A stretch of 56,740 nucleotides of DNA from UPXZ01 sp964498765. GTDB lineage: Bacteria; Bacteroidota; Bacteroidia; Bacteroidales; Paludibacteraceae. The position numbers and the translations under genes were made by a program. Of this stretch, positions 36,153 through 49,600 are shown piece by piece. The stretch covers positions 1-56,740 of the forward strand of contig CAZCIU010000010.1 in assembly GCA_964498765.1 (NCBI GenBank), given 5' to 3'. The notes below the pieces were generated by a model. The model saw nothing but the letters and a program-made list of their open reading frames with translations. It did no database searches and had not been told where the DNA came from. Each line of letters begins with the position of its first letter. Position 1 is the stretch's first letter.

Positions 36153-39100
36153 ATGAAAACATTTACAAGTTTACTTATCGGTTTGCTGCTGGTTTGCACA
36201 ATTGCAGTTCAGGCACAAACAACAATCAATTCGAACATTGTAACCAACACTACCTGGACTGCAGCGAACAGTCCGTACATTATTTCTGCTAACATTACAG
36301 TCTCTGCCAATGTAACGCTTAATATTGAGAGCGGCGTGGAAGTAAAATTTGATGCCGGCAGATATATCGTTGTGCGAGGAACTATGAATGCCACAAACAC
36401 CGTTTTTACGGGAAATAACGGCATTACTAAAGGGTTTTGGGATGGAATTTATGTTTCGCATTCATCGTATGAGGACGGATCAGTTTCTCTCACGGGATGT
36501 ACCATAGAACATGCCACTCAGATAAATACGCGCAAAGGTACCTTAACTCTGGATGGCTGCACACTCAACAATTTCAGCGGCTCCGGTGTAGTGATTGAAG
36601 CGCTCGGAATACTCGATATCGCAAACACAACTATCAGTAACACAGATTACCCGATTAGATTCACAGGTGCGGGTGCTTTTAATCCGGGGGAAAATCTTAC
36701 TTTTACAGACAACACGAACAATTTTGCTCATATAAATTTTTCTACACTGAACACCCAGCTTCATCTGAAAAAACTGAATATTCCTTATTATACCAATAAT
36801 ACTTTAACCGTTTCCAACACGGGAGAATTGCTGATAAATCCGGGTGTTCAATTGTATTTCCATCACAACGGCGAAATTCGTATTGACGGTAAGTTCAAGG
36901 CACTTGGAACAGAATCAGAGAAAATAATCTTCAACAGACATTCAACTGCAAATTATTACCAGGGCATCGTGTTTCGTGCCAACTCTATAGATGCAGATTG
37001 CGTTATGCAACATTGTGAAATAAATAATAATGCCAATTCAAATTATGGCAATACAGCTCTTTCTATCCAAAGTGCATCACCTGCAATCGAAAATTGTAAC
37101 TTTAATAATAACAGTTATAATGTTAGCATAACGGGAGACAGCAAACCGGTTTTTGTTAATTGTAATTTCGGAGCATCTGTTCGAACAGACGCTGAGGCAA
37201 ACAATATAACAATGGACTTAAATGCTCAGCCTGTATTTACAAATTGCAACATTGCATTCAACGAAACGGAATTACGTGCTGTATCTATTATAGCATCGAC
37301 TGTAACTGTAAACAACACGCTGAAAAAAATATCTTTCAATGGAGTTGAAAATATCACCTACTGCATGTACGACCTTACCACCATTGCAGAAACAGGGAGT
37401 TTGGTCATAGAACCCGGAGTGGTCATCAAAAGCAGAAACAGCAATACCAATCTCGTTGCCGTGGGTACTTTAACAGGCATCGGAACTGCGGGTGAACCGA
37501 TAATACTCACAGCTTTATCGGACGATAATTTCGGAAACCCGGCCGATACGCAAAACAACGGGACAACCAATCCTTCCTACTCATCCTGGGGTCGCATCAG
37601 TTTGAACAGTACAGCAGAATCTAAACTGGAGAATTGGAAAATTCATTATTCGGGCACCAGCAGCTCATATTGGGCAGTATATGTTACGAAAAACAACATT
37701 GTAAACAACTGTGAAATCAGGTATTCATCCAACGGCATTCGGTTTACAGAAAATGCCGTAGTTACAAATAATGATTTTATTAATATCACCAATTACCCCG
37801 TCAGCTATATTGTTAGCAACGGAACGCCTGACTTGCAAGGGAACACAATATCAAATGTTGGTTTTTCAGGCATTCATATTGATGCATTTGCTAATGATTC
37901 ACCCACACTTAAAAAAATTCCGTTTGCGGGAAATTCCAATCCTCCTTTTATCATTAATAATTCACTGCAAATAGCAGTCGGAAATACAGTTACCATTGTG
38001 CCCGGCATAATAATAAAAAATATTTATTACGGAGGACTGGACGTGAGAGGTACATTAAAAGCGACAGGAACTCCGAGCGAAAGGATAGTATTTACCTCTA
38101 TTCATGACGATTCCAAAGGCGGTGACACCAATAATAACGGCACCGCAACCATTCCAAACAACTATGATTGGAATGGAATCGTTTTTAACAATACTACAAG
38201 TATTGAAAATAGTTTGAAATTTTGTGATGTAACCTATGGAGGAAGTAATACAACCACTGTCACATTCTATAACAGTTTTGCAGAACTTGACAATATCACG
38301 ATTAAATTTTCCGGTAACAATGGTTTAGGTGTTTTTGAAACATCTAATCCGAAGGTAAGTAACACCCTATTTTCAAACATCGCACAAGCGCCGGTTTATA
38401 TGGATTTATTTTCCGGTCCGGAGTTTTTAAGCGGAAATCAAATGTCAAATATCGGTATTCACGCTTTGAAACTACGCGGCGGAACGGTAGATGGAACCAT
38501 TCCTGCCCGAAATTTCGCAGGAATTAATAATATCGCATACCTGGCCGAAGAGACATATAATTCATACACAGAACTTACAATCCCTGCGGGAATTGTTTTC
38601 AAGGGTCGGAGTAGATGGAATATCAGAGGTAAATTGAATATTCTTGGCACTACCGAAGCGCCCGTTGTTTTTACTTCCAATAATGATGATGCTTACGGCA
38701 ACCCTGCCGATACAGAAGGAAACGGCAATACCACGCCAACAAATCGGGGCGGATATTTCGTGTTTTACGACAGCTCGGACGATACAAGCGTGATTGACAA
38801 CACTATTTTCCGCTATTCCTATACCAATCCGGTTGCCTTGACCAATGCGTCGCCAACCATTCAAAACAGCAAATTTCAAAATGTAATTTACAGTGCAATT
38901 TTGGTGCAGGGAACAAGCCAACCTAAAATCAATAACAATACGTTCGACAACGTACTTTTCCCATTCGAAACTTCACTTGCAACCTTTCCCGGACAGACCA
39001 CAGGAAATGTACTTACAGGCACAACCGCAAGAGCAATCCGTGTAAACAACGAAACCCTGAACTTAGATGCTACAATCAGCAAACGGGATTTTGGAGGAAT

Positions 39101-40634
39101 TACCAATATTCCCTATGTATTTCAATATTATACAGTCGGGACAGGTGCTAAATTGACTATCAATCCGGGTGTGATTCTGAAATTCATGAGATACGGTTAT
39201 ATTAATGTGCAAAACGGACTTTTGGCAATTGGAGGGGCTGAAAAAGAGAATCAAATTATTTTTACAGCAGACTCGGATGATTTTTACGGGGGTGATACGT
39301 ACAATGATGGTATGTCTCAGACTTCAAAATCGTGGTGGGATGGTATTCGATTTTATAATGAGAGCAACGATGCTGATTGCATTTTGAAACATGCTATTAT
39401 AAAGCACGCATCGAATTCGTACAGTGCTACTTCAAATTCGCATCGAGGTGCAATAACGGTAGATAATGCTTCGCCGACCATTCAAAATGTGCGCTTTATC
39501 AGCAATACGTCTGCCATAGTTTCTTTCAATGTTTCCCAACCAATTATATCCAACTGCGATTTTACCGATTGCGGAAGTTTTGCAGTGAATAACCGAACTC
39601 CTATCAATGTAATATCTGCAGAAAACAGCTGGTGGGACAATGTTACCGGCCCTACACACGCGTCCAATCCGGGTGGAACAGGGGCGCCTATCACCGATGG
39701 TGTTTTATTCTCCCCTATTTTAAGCGAACTCGGCATTCCTGAAAACGGCGATGTGAGCCTGAACGGAACAATCAATCCGTTCGATGCCTCGTTGATTTTA
39801 CAACATGCAGTAAGCGCTATCACGCTCAACACAAAACAACAAACTGTAGCCGATGTGAGCGGAAATGGTGCTATCACTTCGTACGATGCTTCCATGATTT
39901 TACAGTACAATGTGGGATTGATTTCGGTGTTTATGAAGGACCCGAATAATGTGTTGAAAATGCAGAAAGTGGCTTCGGCACAAGATAATGCGAACATTGA
40001 ATTGTCTGAAATTCAATTTGATACCGGAGGTTATATCAAAATACCTGTTTACTTAACTACAAAAAACGGTGTGAAATCCATGGATATGAAGTATAGCTTT
40101 GATAATTCTCATTTAAGTTTCATCGGAATCAACAGTGAAGAGGTACCGAACGGAATTACAGCCGTACATCACGCCAATGATAAAGATTTGTTTGTTTCGA
40201 TGGCTTCTGCTTATGATTTAACTCTGGACAAAACGCCATTGTATCTGATTTTTGAAGTTAAGAACTCTACTGCTCTATCCTCTGAACTAACATTGAATCG
40301 GGCTTTGGCAAACGAGACCTCACTTAATACCGAAGGAATCAGCATTATTATTCCAGGCAAAACACCAACCGGAATTCAATCGGTTAAAAATGATGGAAAA
40401 ATTCATACTTGGAAAGCGGATCAAACATTATTCATTAAAATGGATTTAGCTGATGCCGAAAAGGAACTTACGCTAACTGTTACAGATATTTCAGGCAAAA
40501 CAGTTGCTTTAAGAACCATGGATAATGTAAATGCCGGAGTACAAACGGTAGAAATCCCTGTTACTTCAAGCGGAATTCACATTGTAAGGCTTATTGGTAA
40601 GAATATTAATGCAGCTAAAAAAGTGGTATTATGA
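36153..40634 (+). CDS. Secreted parallel beta-helix protein with dockerin-like pair, cohesin-like domain and T9SS sorting domain
   Basis: A 1493-residue exported protein. A signal peptide (to about residue 22, AVQAQ) is followed by a right-handed beta-helix region (about 25-1190) built from six long repeats spaced about 195 residues apart. Each repeat opens with a pattern such as LTINPGVILKF, then GTLKATGTPSERIVFTS, and often an Asp-rich loop (DDSKGGDTNNNG). Residues about 1199-1262 hold two dockerin-type calcium loops, GDVSLNGTINPFDASLILQ and ADVSGNGAITSYDASMILQ. Residues about 1290-1400 resemble a cohesin (YIKIPVYLTTKNGVKSMDMK, then LSFIGIN). The C-terminus (about 1415-1493) is a type A T9SS sorting domain (LTVTDISGKTVALRT, ending KKVVL). 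It is probably anchored on or released from the surface. The next gene's ATG lies inside this stop codon (ATGA, 40631-40634), implying coupled translation and joint function. Its ligand is unknown. Confidence 0.85.
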   Translation: MKTFTSLLIGLLLVCTIAVQAQTTINSNIVTNTTWTAANSPYIISANITVSANVTLNIESGVEVKFDAGRYIVVRGTMNATNTVFTGNNGITKGFWDGIYVSHSSYEDGSVSLTGCTIEHATQINTRKGTLTLDGCTLNNFSGSGVVIEALGILDIANTTISNTDYPIRFTGAGAFNPGENLTFTDNTNNFAHINFSTLNTQLHLKKLNIPYYTNNTLTVSNTGELLINPGVQLYFHHNGEIRIDGKFKALGTESEKIIFNRHSTANYYQGIVFRANSIDADCVMQHCEINNNANSNYGNTALSIQSASPAIENCNFNNNSYNVSITGDSKPVFVNCNFGASVRTDAEANNITMDLNAQPVFTNCNIAFNETELRAVSIIASTVTVNNTLKKISFNGVENITYCMYDLTTIAETGSLVIEPGVVIKSRNSNTNLVAVGTLTGIGTAGEPIILTALSDDNFGNPADTQNNGTTNPSYSSWGRISLNSTAESKLENWKIHYSGTSSSYWAVYVTKNNIVNNCEIRYSSNGIRFTENAVVTNNDFINITNYPVSYIVSNGTPDLQGNTISNVGFSGIHIDAFANDSPTLKKIPFAGNSNPPFIINNSLQIAVGNTVTIVPGIIIKNIYYGGLDVRGTLKATGTPSERIVFTSIHDDSKGGDTNNNGTATIPNNYDWNGIVFNNTTSIENSLKFCDVTYGGSNTTTVTFYNSFAELDNITIKFSGNNGLGVFETSNPKVSNTLFSNIAQAPVYMDLFSGPEFLSGNQMSNIGIHALKLRGGTVDGTIPARNFAGINNIAYLAEETYNSYTELTIPAGIVFKGRSRWNIRGKLNILGTTEAPVVFTSNNDDAYGNPADTEGNGNTTPTNRGGYFVFYDSSDDTSVIDNTIFRYSYTNPVALTNASPTIQNSKFQNVIYSAILVQGTSQPKINNNTFDNVLFPFETSLATFPGQTTGNVLTGTTARAIRVNNETLNLDATISKRDFGGITNIPYVFQYYTVGTGAKLTINPGVILKFMRYGYINVQNGLLAIGGAEKENQIIFTADSDDFYGGDTYNDGMSQTSKSWWDGIRFYNESNDADCILKHAIIKHASNSYSATSNSHRGAITVDNASPTIQNVRFISNTSAIVSFNVSQPIISNCDFTDCGSFAVNNRTPINVISAENSWWDNVTGPTHASNPGGTGAPITDGVLFSPILSELGIPENGDVSLNGTINPFDASLILQHAVSAITLNTKQQTVADVSGNGAITSYDASMILQYNVGLISVFMKDPNNVLKMQKVASAQDNANIELSEIQFDTGGYIKIPVYLTTKNGVKSMDMKYSFDNSHLSFIGINSEEVPNGITAVHHANDKDLFVSMASAYDLTLDKTPLYLIFEVKNSTALSSELTLNRALANETSLNTEGISIIIPGKTPTGIQSVKNDGKIHTWKADQTLFIKMDLADAEKELTLTVTDISGKTVALRTMDNVNAGVQTVEIPVTSSGIHIVRLIGKNINAAKKVVL

Positions 40635-43600
40635 AGAAAATTATAAAAAAATCCAACATAATTATCTGTTTTGTTCTGTTGTCAACGGCTATTTTGTCGA
40701 TGAGCAATCTTTCAGCTCAGCCCATTGCATTTGGCATTGAAAGCAAAACAGTCAATGATCGAGATACATTCACGGTAGCTGTAAATGCAACTTCTGATTT
40801 GGCGGGGCAAGGCATTTACTCCTTTAAATTTACGCTTGCCTACAACACAACTTATTTGGAATATCTCGGAATTGAATCGACAGGAAGTGTGCTGAATACT
40901 TGGGGAATGCCAACTGCCAACACGCCTTCAAGTGGAAGAATAGCCATTGCAGGAGCAGGTACTACCCCTTTGAGTGGAAGTGGAGAACTATTTTTCCTGA
41001 AATTCGCTGCGAAACAACCCAATTGGAGTCTTTCGCTTTCTAGTGTTGCGGCAGAGAGTTTTCTGAATGAAGGGTCTCCTGCAATCGCTATATCTCCGGG
41101 ATACATAACTGTTTCTGCATTGCCAATGCCATCTATTTATCCCAATAGCGGATTACTCTTTGTAGGCGATGAGCTTCAAATGACTGCTTCGGGCGGCGTA
41201 CAACCATACACATTTCATAGTGTTAATCCGGCTGTTGCTTCCATTTCTGCCGGAGGAAAAGTAACAACTGTTTCTGCCGGAAATACAAAAATTTATGTTG
41301 AAGATGCCAACGGCAACCGGGCTACTACAAGTGGAGTGATTGATGTGCGCGGTATAAGGCTCAAAGTGGAGCCGACGCCAACTACAATTCAGGAAAATTT
41401 TTATCTGCCAATTACAATAGAAACGGCATCAAATACACCGGTTTATTCGGGAAGTTTTGAACTTACTTATCCTGCAAACGGCATTCAAGGGATAGTTTCT
41501 GACGTGCAACAGGGTGATTTCCCTATTTCGGTGCAAACCAACGTATCTAACAACCGGACTGTTGTTTCATTTGCATCAGCTACACCTATCAACGGGACAG
41601 GAATTCTTTGCAGAGTGGGGATGAAAGCCATTGGCAGCGGGACATTTACCGTTAATATTCAAAACTCCAAATTCAACGAAAACCTGCTTTCATTCAATAC
41701 TTCGGGAACTGTTTCATCTACGTGTGAGCCGACAGTAGCTGTTACCGGATTGCTTCCTGAAAATGGTAAAACAGACGTGGCATCAGCGATAAATCTATCC
41801 TGGCAGTCTGCGCTCAACGCAAAAAACTATCAGCTTTTCCTTTGGAAAGAAGGAGAAACAATGCCATCTACGCCATTCAGAAGCAGCATCTCCGGGACTT
41901 CGACGAATATCTCAAATTTAGAACCGGCTGCAAAGTATTTCTGGAAAATTGTTTCTGTCAATGAATGTTCATCCGTTGAAAGTGTCACTCAGTCATTTAC
42001 GGTCGTTGGTCGTTCGGATTTGATGGTAGAAAATGTGCAAATACCCACAAATCTGGAGTCCGGTTCTGAGTTTACAGTTTCATTTACCGTGAAAAATATC
42101 GGACAAATAAGTACCGGAACGGCACAATGGCGCGATGCGGTTTACATTTCCACAAGTCCTAATTTCAATGACTCGAAAACGCTGCTGACCAGACTTTATA
42201 ATGTAACACAATTAGGTGTAAATGAAAGTTATACGCAAACTTATAAAGTAAAAATGCCATCCGAATATTCGGGAGAATATTACATTCACGTCTACACGGA
42301 CGATTACTCAAATGTAACCGAACTTTTGGAAAATAATAATACTGCAGCAGGTAATAATACCATCACGGTGGCAATAATGCCATTTCCGGATATTTTGGTG
42401 AAAAATATTCATGCTGTTGAAAATCAACTCATTCCGGGTGATTCAATTACTATTCAATGGCAGGTTGAAAATATCGGAAACACCGCCGGCTTGGGTGGAT
42501 GGAGAGAAAGAGTAACGTTGGTGCCTGCTTCCGGGCAGCGTGTGCAGCTTTCGCCTAATCCAATCTCAAATACGGACATTGAAGTCAATGAAACCATAAA
42601 TCGCTCAGTGAAATTCAGAGTTCCCACAACATTGAATTTCTCCGGTTCGGCTCAGATAGAAGTGGAGCTTTTGCCTTCTACTTCATTGGTGGAAAAATCC
42701 GGCACTCAGGCAAACAATAAAGCTGTTTCTGCAGGAACCGTTTCTGCAGAAAGCAAGCTGTTTCTGAATATTTCTACCAATTCATTGCCTGAAAACAGTA
42801 CGAACGATGTTCGTGTTGTCATTTCACGAAGTGGAAATTTCGGAATGGAACTGACGGTGTCGTTATCGTCTTTGCCTGCCGGAAATATTACAGTGCCTGC
42901 CACAGTTACCATTCCTGCCAATGCAGCTTCGACGCCTTTTTTCATTCAAGCGATTGACAATAATGTGGTGGATGGCAACCGGTTAGTTACAATCAACGCT
43001 TCGGCAAGCGGATACACTTCTGCTCTGGGAAATATCGAAATTACCGACAATGAAGCCGCTGTACTTCAAGCGCAACTCGACAAAACGACTGCCAATGAAG
43101 GCGAAACTTTGCAGCTGACCATCACACGTAATTTGATTTCTGCCGATCCGCTTACTGTCTATATCAGTACCGATAAATCCAATCAGTGGACATTTATCAA
43201 TGCGGCTACAATTCCCGCAAATCAGGCTTCTGTAACAGTTCCAGTAAACGTAACAAACGATAATATCCCTGAAATCAACAGCCAGGCGACACTAATAGTA
43301 AGTTCATCAGGATTTACGACAGGTAATGTTTCCGCTACAATAATTGATGATGATTTACCGCAGTTTACGTTCACGCTTCAAAATGACACCATTAGTGAAG
43401 GTGCCGGAGTTTATGCCACGTACGGCATTATCACGCGTCAGTCCGGCGAAGGACAATACAAAATTAGCCTGTCGTCTTCTTTGCCAAATGCACTAATTAT
43501 CCCGAATTCGTTTACTTTACCCGCCGGAACGAATGAGTTGAAATTCAATATCGGTGCGGTGGATAATCTGCTTGTGGACGGATTCCGAACGGTTGAAATT

Positions 43601-46600
43601 ACGGCGGCGGCTTTTTTAAGTTCGTGCAATTGTACGGCTAACACTTTAGGAAATGGCGTTGCAAAAACTTCGTTGGTAATCGTGGATAATGATGGACCGA
43701 CGCTCTCAGCTTCCGTCAATCCGATTTCCATTTATGAAGGGCGAGTGAATGGTGGTGTTTTGAAAGTAACCCGAAATACCCCTGCGACTGAAGCACTTGA
43801 TATTTTCATCACACACGATCAGCCAAATGAAGCTCAAATCGAGACATTTGCAACTATTCCTGCAGGGCAAAGTGCTGTTGAAATTCCGATTACAACGTTA
43901 AATGACGGTGTGCAAGATGGGAATAAACTGGTCAATATCACGGTAAATGCTACCGGATTTTATCCAGGAATCAGTTATTTCTATGTCACTGATTTGAATA
44001 AACCAGATTATGAACTTACCGGTGTCAATGTAAATTCGACAACTGTTTTAGCCGGCGGCTCCATTCAAGTCTCCGGGAAACTTCACAACAAAGGGTACCT
44101 GCTGGCTCCAATCGGAAGTTCTATCGGATTTTATCTTACAGAAAGTAAATTCCTGAAAGAAACGGATGAAGCAATCGGGACATACCAATCAACAACTTCC
44201 ATTGCTATCGGAGACAGCATTTCATTTATGCAGACTATAATGCTGCCAAAGAAAACCGGCACATTTTATCTGTATGCAAAAGCGAATCCGCAAAGCAGCA
44301 CCAATGAATTAGTATATTCAAATAACGTTGCCGAACCGATTTCCATTACAATCCAACCGGAATATACGGCAACAGCAACGGTTGTTCCAAAACAATTATT
44401 ACCAAATAACGCGGTAACAATTTCAGGAACTGCTACTAAAATTGGCGGGCAACCTGCAGTTAATTCTCCGGTGGATGTTTATATTCTGAATAATGGGACA
44501 AGACGCATAATAAGCGCAATGACAGATGGTTCAGGAAACTATACTGCTCAATTTGTGTCTCAAAACGAAAGCGGTCATTACGGAGTTGGAGCTTGTTATC
44601 CGGGAGAAAAAACACAGACAGCGATGGATGAATTTGACATTTTGGGCAAAGTGAGAACTTCCAAAGATCACATTGTATGGCTGACTAAGAAAGGCATTCC
44701 ACTTTCAGGCACTATTCAAATCCGGAACACAAGCAACATCGCCTTACACAATGTAAAAATAGAAGCTTTGCTTAATCCAACCGGTTTTTCCATTAGCTCA
44801 AATACAATTCCTATCCTTGAAGGAAATGCTACAGCTGACTTTAACATTACCGTAACCGGTTCTTCAGCAACTGAAGTCAGGGACTATCTGAAAATTCCGC
44901 TTATAGTATCGAGTGATGAAAACACAGAATTGAGTTTGACAGCATTTTATTTCTGTCAGGAATTACAATCTGCTTTAATAACCAATCCGGCAAGCATAAA
45001 CACCACAATGACAAAAGGCTACAGTAAAGTCTTTGAGCTGGTAGTGAGAAATAATGGAGCCGGAGAAACCGGAAAAACCGTAGTAGAAATACCGAAAACT
45101 CCATTTATGCGATTGATAAGCGGCGATACCATTGATAATATCAAACCCAACGGGGAAGCAAAAGTGATTTTGGAATTCACACCTACAGAAGATATGCCCC
45201 TTAATACGCCATTCTCCGGTGGATTGTCAATTAAACCCACTCACGGGAATAGCATAACGGTGCCCTATAAAATTGATCATGTTTCCGACTTCAAAGGAAG
45301 TCTGAATATAATTGCCAAAGATGAATTCTCTTACAATACAGTTGAGAAACCAAATTTAGCAAATGCCCATGTAACCGTTCGGCACCCCTACAGCGGAGCG
45401 ATGCTGGCTGAAGGATTTACCGGAAGCGATGGTACGTTTATGACCGGAGAAATTCCTGAAGGGCACTACACGGTAACCGTAGAAGCCGAAAAACACGAAG
45501 GTTGGCGCGGTACGGTGCTCGTAGAAGCCGGAAAAACGGTAAATAAAACCATTTTCTTAAGCTACAAAGCCATAACTTACACGTGGGAAGTTATTCGTAC
45601 GGAAATAGAGGACGAATACAAAATCGACTTGATAATGGAGTTCGAAACCAATGTGCCGAAGCCGGTCGTAGTGATGGAAATGCCGGACTCGATGCCGCAA
45701 TTGGTTGGCGATGAAATATATTCATTCCTCGTTACTGTTACCAATAAAGGATTGATTACAGCGCGGGATTATGAAATATTCTTCCCGACCAGTGATCCTG
45801 AATACGAGTTTATTACCAATTTCACAAAATCCGACTTATTGGCTCAACAAGCCATTCAGATACCTGTAATTTTCAAGCGGAGAGTTTCTGCGGGCGGTTC
45901 ACAAGGAATCCCGGGAATGATGAGGGCGACGACTTCAAGCGGAAATTGCCGGGATTTTGTACAAGATGTACATTGGTTTGAATGCGGACCGGACAATCAA
46001 TACCAGCAAGGTCAGAAGCTGTTTACATTCTCAGGCAGAAGTTGTCCGGGCGGAGGTATTCCTTCTTACGGAGGCGGAGGCGGTGGAAGTGCTTACCCGT
46101 CAATGGGTGGCGGCACCGGTGGCGGCACCGGTGGAGCTTATAGCTCAGGTGGCGGATCTATGCCGGTAATGACACCTCTTGGATGTAAAGAAACAGAATG
46201 TCTGATAAATATATTGAAGACAATTTCCGATTGCTATCCGATAGCAAAAGGGGTAAAAATGGCTGCAAAAATGCCCAACTGCTTGAGAAAAATTGCCAAA
46301 GGTGGAATTAAGAAAATGAAATGCCTGAAAGGACCTCTGGATTGTGTTGAAACTATAATTGAAACTGTGGAATCATGCTACGAACCATTTATGAATGCTG
46401 TAGGCGGTTCGTCAGGCATGAAAAGATACCAGGGAGCGCCTATGCAAAAATTAATGTCAGGCACAACAAATTCAAATGATGACTACCTGTTGTCGCAATT
46501 CCTTCTATTGAATGAAGCTGCAAGATACAACAAAGCTTACGGAAAGCTAATCAAGCTTTATTTTGGAGATTTAGAATTATTGGACAGAGAAAATATGGAA

Positions 46601-49600
46601 GATTTCCATGCTGAAGTTTCTCAAATCACGCAATATGACGCTAAATTTTCCTCAGAAGATATAACAAGAATCAAGACTGTGTTGGCATCTTCAGACATTC
46701 AACCGTCTGAGATTGATTATTTCACCTCAAGATGGAATAGAACAATGGATGCCTATCAATCAAATGTTTTCGCTTCGAATGAAGTTTATCATGATATTAT
46801 TGACAAAGATTCAACTGAATTCTATTCAGATATCTACGATGAGGTGATTGATTTTGCATTAAACAATGGTTTTTACAGCCCGGCTGACATGTCAGTAACT
46901 GTCATAGAGAATATTTACGAAGAAATGACCAAAAAGCAAACTGCAATTTGTGCGTCTGTTACCATTCAGATTTCTCAACGACTTGTGATGACTCGCGAAG
47001 CATTTGAAGGTACTTTGACTATAAATAATGGAAGTGATGCCGGTGCGATGAAAAACATTTCACTGGATATCGAAATAAAAAACTCTAAAGGTGAAATCCG
47101 CAACGATTTATTCCAAATCAACCAAAAAGCATTGGATATCCTGACCGGAATTGACGGAAACGGCGAACTGGGAGCAAATAAAAAAGGAAGTGTAACGCTC
47201 CTCTTTATCCCTACGAAAAATGCAGCTCCGGAAGTTCCTGAAAGCTACTCTTTCGGAGGCACATTCTCCTACCTGGATCCGAGCACGGGATTGACAGTAA
47301 CCAATCAACTCTTCCCGGTAACACTTGATGTAAATCCAAGTCCTGAATTACACCTGCATTACTTTATGCAGCGAGATATTCTGGGAGATGACCCGCTGAC
47401 CGAAAAAATCGAACCGGTTATCCCTGCCGAATTGGCATTGATGATTCATAATGAAGGATTTGGCGAAGCAAGAAATGTTCGGGTAGAATCTGCACAACCG
47501 GAAATTATTGAGAATGAAAAAGGATTGGCTATCCACTTTGAACTTATCGGTTCCAACTTCAACGGACAGCCAATGCAGTTAGGTGTAACCGACATTGATT
47601 TTGGGAATATTCCACCAAAGAAAACAGCAATCGGACAATGGTGGCTTACTTCGAATCTGCTGGGGCATTTTGTTTCGTATAAAACAAATGTAGTGCACAC
47701 GAGCAGCTATGGAAACCCTGATTTGAGTTTGGTGAGCGGCGCCACATTGCACGAATTGATACGAAGTGTAGATGCCTATACACATACTGACAACAGCGAT
47801 GATTTCTTAATCAATGAAATATTGGATGCACAAGACACGCCCGATATGATTTATTTGTCTAATGGCGAAAAAATCGAAGTTGGCAAAGCTACTTCCATGT
47901 CGCTTGTGAGTGGAATTTCCCCTCCAAATTACGAAGCTGAAATTGCTGTTTCGCCAATGCTGTTCGGTTGGAATTACGGAAAAATGAATGATCCCGGCAA
48001 TGGCAACTACCTGATTAAAAGCGTAACTCGCAAGTCGGATAATTTCGTACTGCCAGGTCAGAATGTTTGGCTGACACACGTTACACTGCCGGATGCAGGT
48101 GACCCGATTTACGAAAACAAACTTCATTTCCTCGATCATTTTGAAGATGCACAGCCGGAAAACTACATTATACGTTTTGCACCGAAGCCGACTAATACGC
48201 CGAAGATTATTAATATCTACGGAGTTCCTACGGCTGTTACAGGTACCGCTGTTACTTCTTTAGATGTAGAATTCGATCAGGACATTAACGAGTCCACTTT
48301 TACTTATGAAGATCTAATTCTCAGATTGCAAGGAGGTGAAAACATAATCGATAATACCGTAACAATCACCAAAATAACACCAAAACGATTTACTATTGAT
48401 CTTGGAAATGCAACTTCAGGTGACGGGTATTATGTGTTGAACATTATAAATACCGGAATCAGTTCGTCTGACGGTGTGTATGGCGCTGAAGATAAGCAGA
48501 CTGCATGGACGCAGTTTGTGCATGCACCTTCGGTAGTTGAATTTATCGGATTGCCACAAAACAACATAGGAGCTTCATTTGATGAAATTCAAATCCGATT
48601 CAATCGTGCAATTATTCCGTCCACTCTAACAACCAATCTGTTTACGATGGAGAAAGATGGAGTGTCTGTAACGATTGATTCAATACAGATCACACCTGTG
48701 GACGATGAAAAAATGTTGTTCAGAATTTCCGGATTAGGCAGTTCAATGCTGCTTGATGGAAGCTACACATTTAACATTGACTTAACTCAAATTAAATCAG
48801 ATGAAAATGTCTCCGGATTAATCACACAAACCGTAGGTTGGGTTGTCGACACAACAGCGCCTGCAGTAGTTTCTGTTGATCGAATCTCAAACGGCGGTTA
48901 TGACAATCAGCATACGGCAAGCGTGGATTTGAAATTCAATGAAAAGGTGATTGGATTTGGAATTTCGTCCATAGAGCTATGGAAAGATGGAGCTCAACAA
49001 CCGCTTTCTCAACTTAATATCAATATGAAAGATAGCGTAACATTCACCCTGAGCGAATTCAGAATGCTGACGTATCACGAAGGTGAATATACACTGAAAA
49101 TCAAACTGTTTACGCTTTCTGATAATGCAGGTAATTACGGATCAGGCATTCACGAAGTGACGTGGGTAGTTGACAGATCGTTGCCGAGTGCAATCACGAA
49201 TTTGAGAATTACGCCCGATTTAGGCTATTCACCGAATGATGGAATAACCACTGATGGAAACTTAAAAGTGGCCATGCAAGTAAATCAGGGGAATTCGAGA
49301 GTTCAAATCTATCAGAATATTTCGGGTGACAAAAGGATGATTGCTGATGTGGAAAATGTGAGTGTCGGAAATTTGGAAGTGCCTGTTAATATGGAGGTTT
49401 ATGGAAGTTCTGTGCTCGAAGCGTATTGTATCGACCAGTTTGGGAACAGCATTGTTACTGAATTGCCGATATATATTGACCGTCAGCCTCTTAATGTATC
49501 GTCAACTTTGACTGCAACCAATGCGCTGACACGTCAACCTGACAGCATAAGAATTGTTTTCTCAGACAAACTACTTGATGAGCAAAAGATCAAACAAGCG

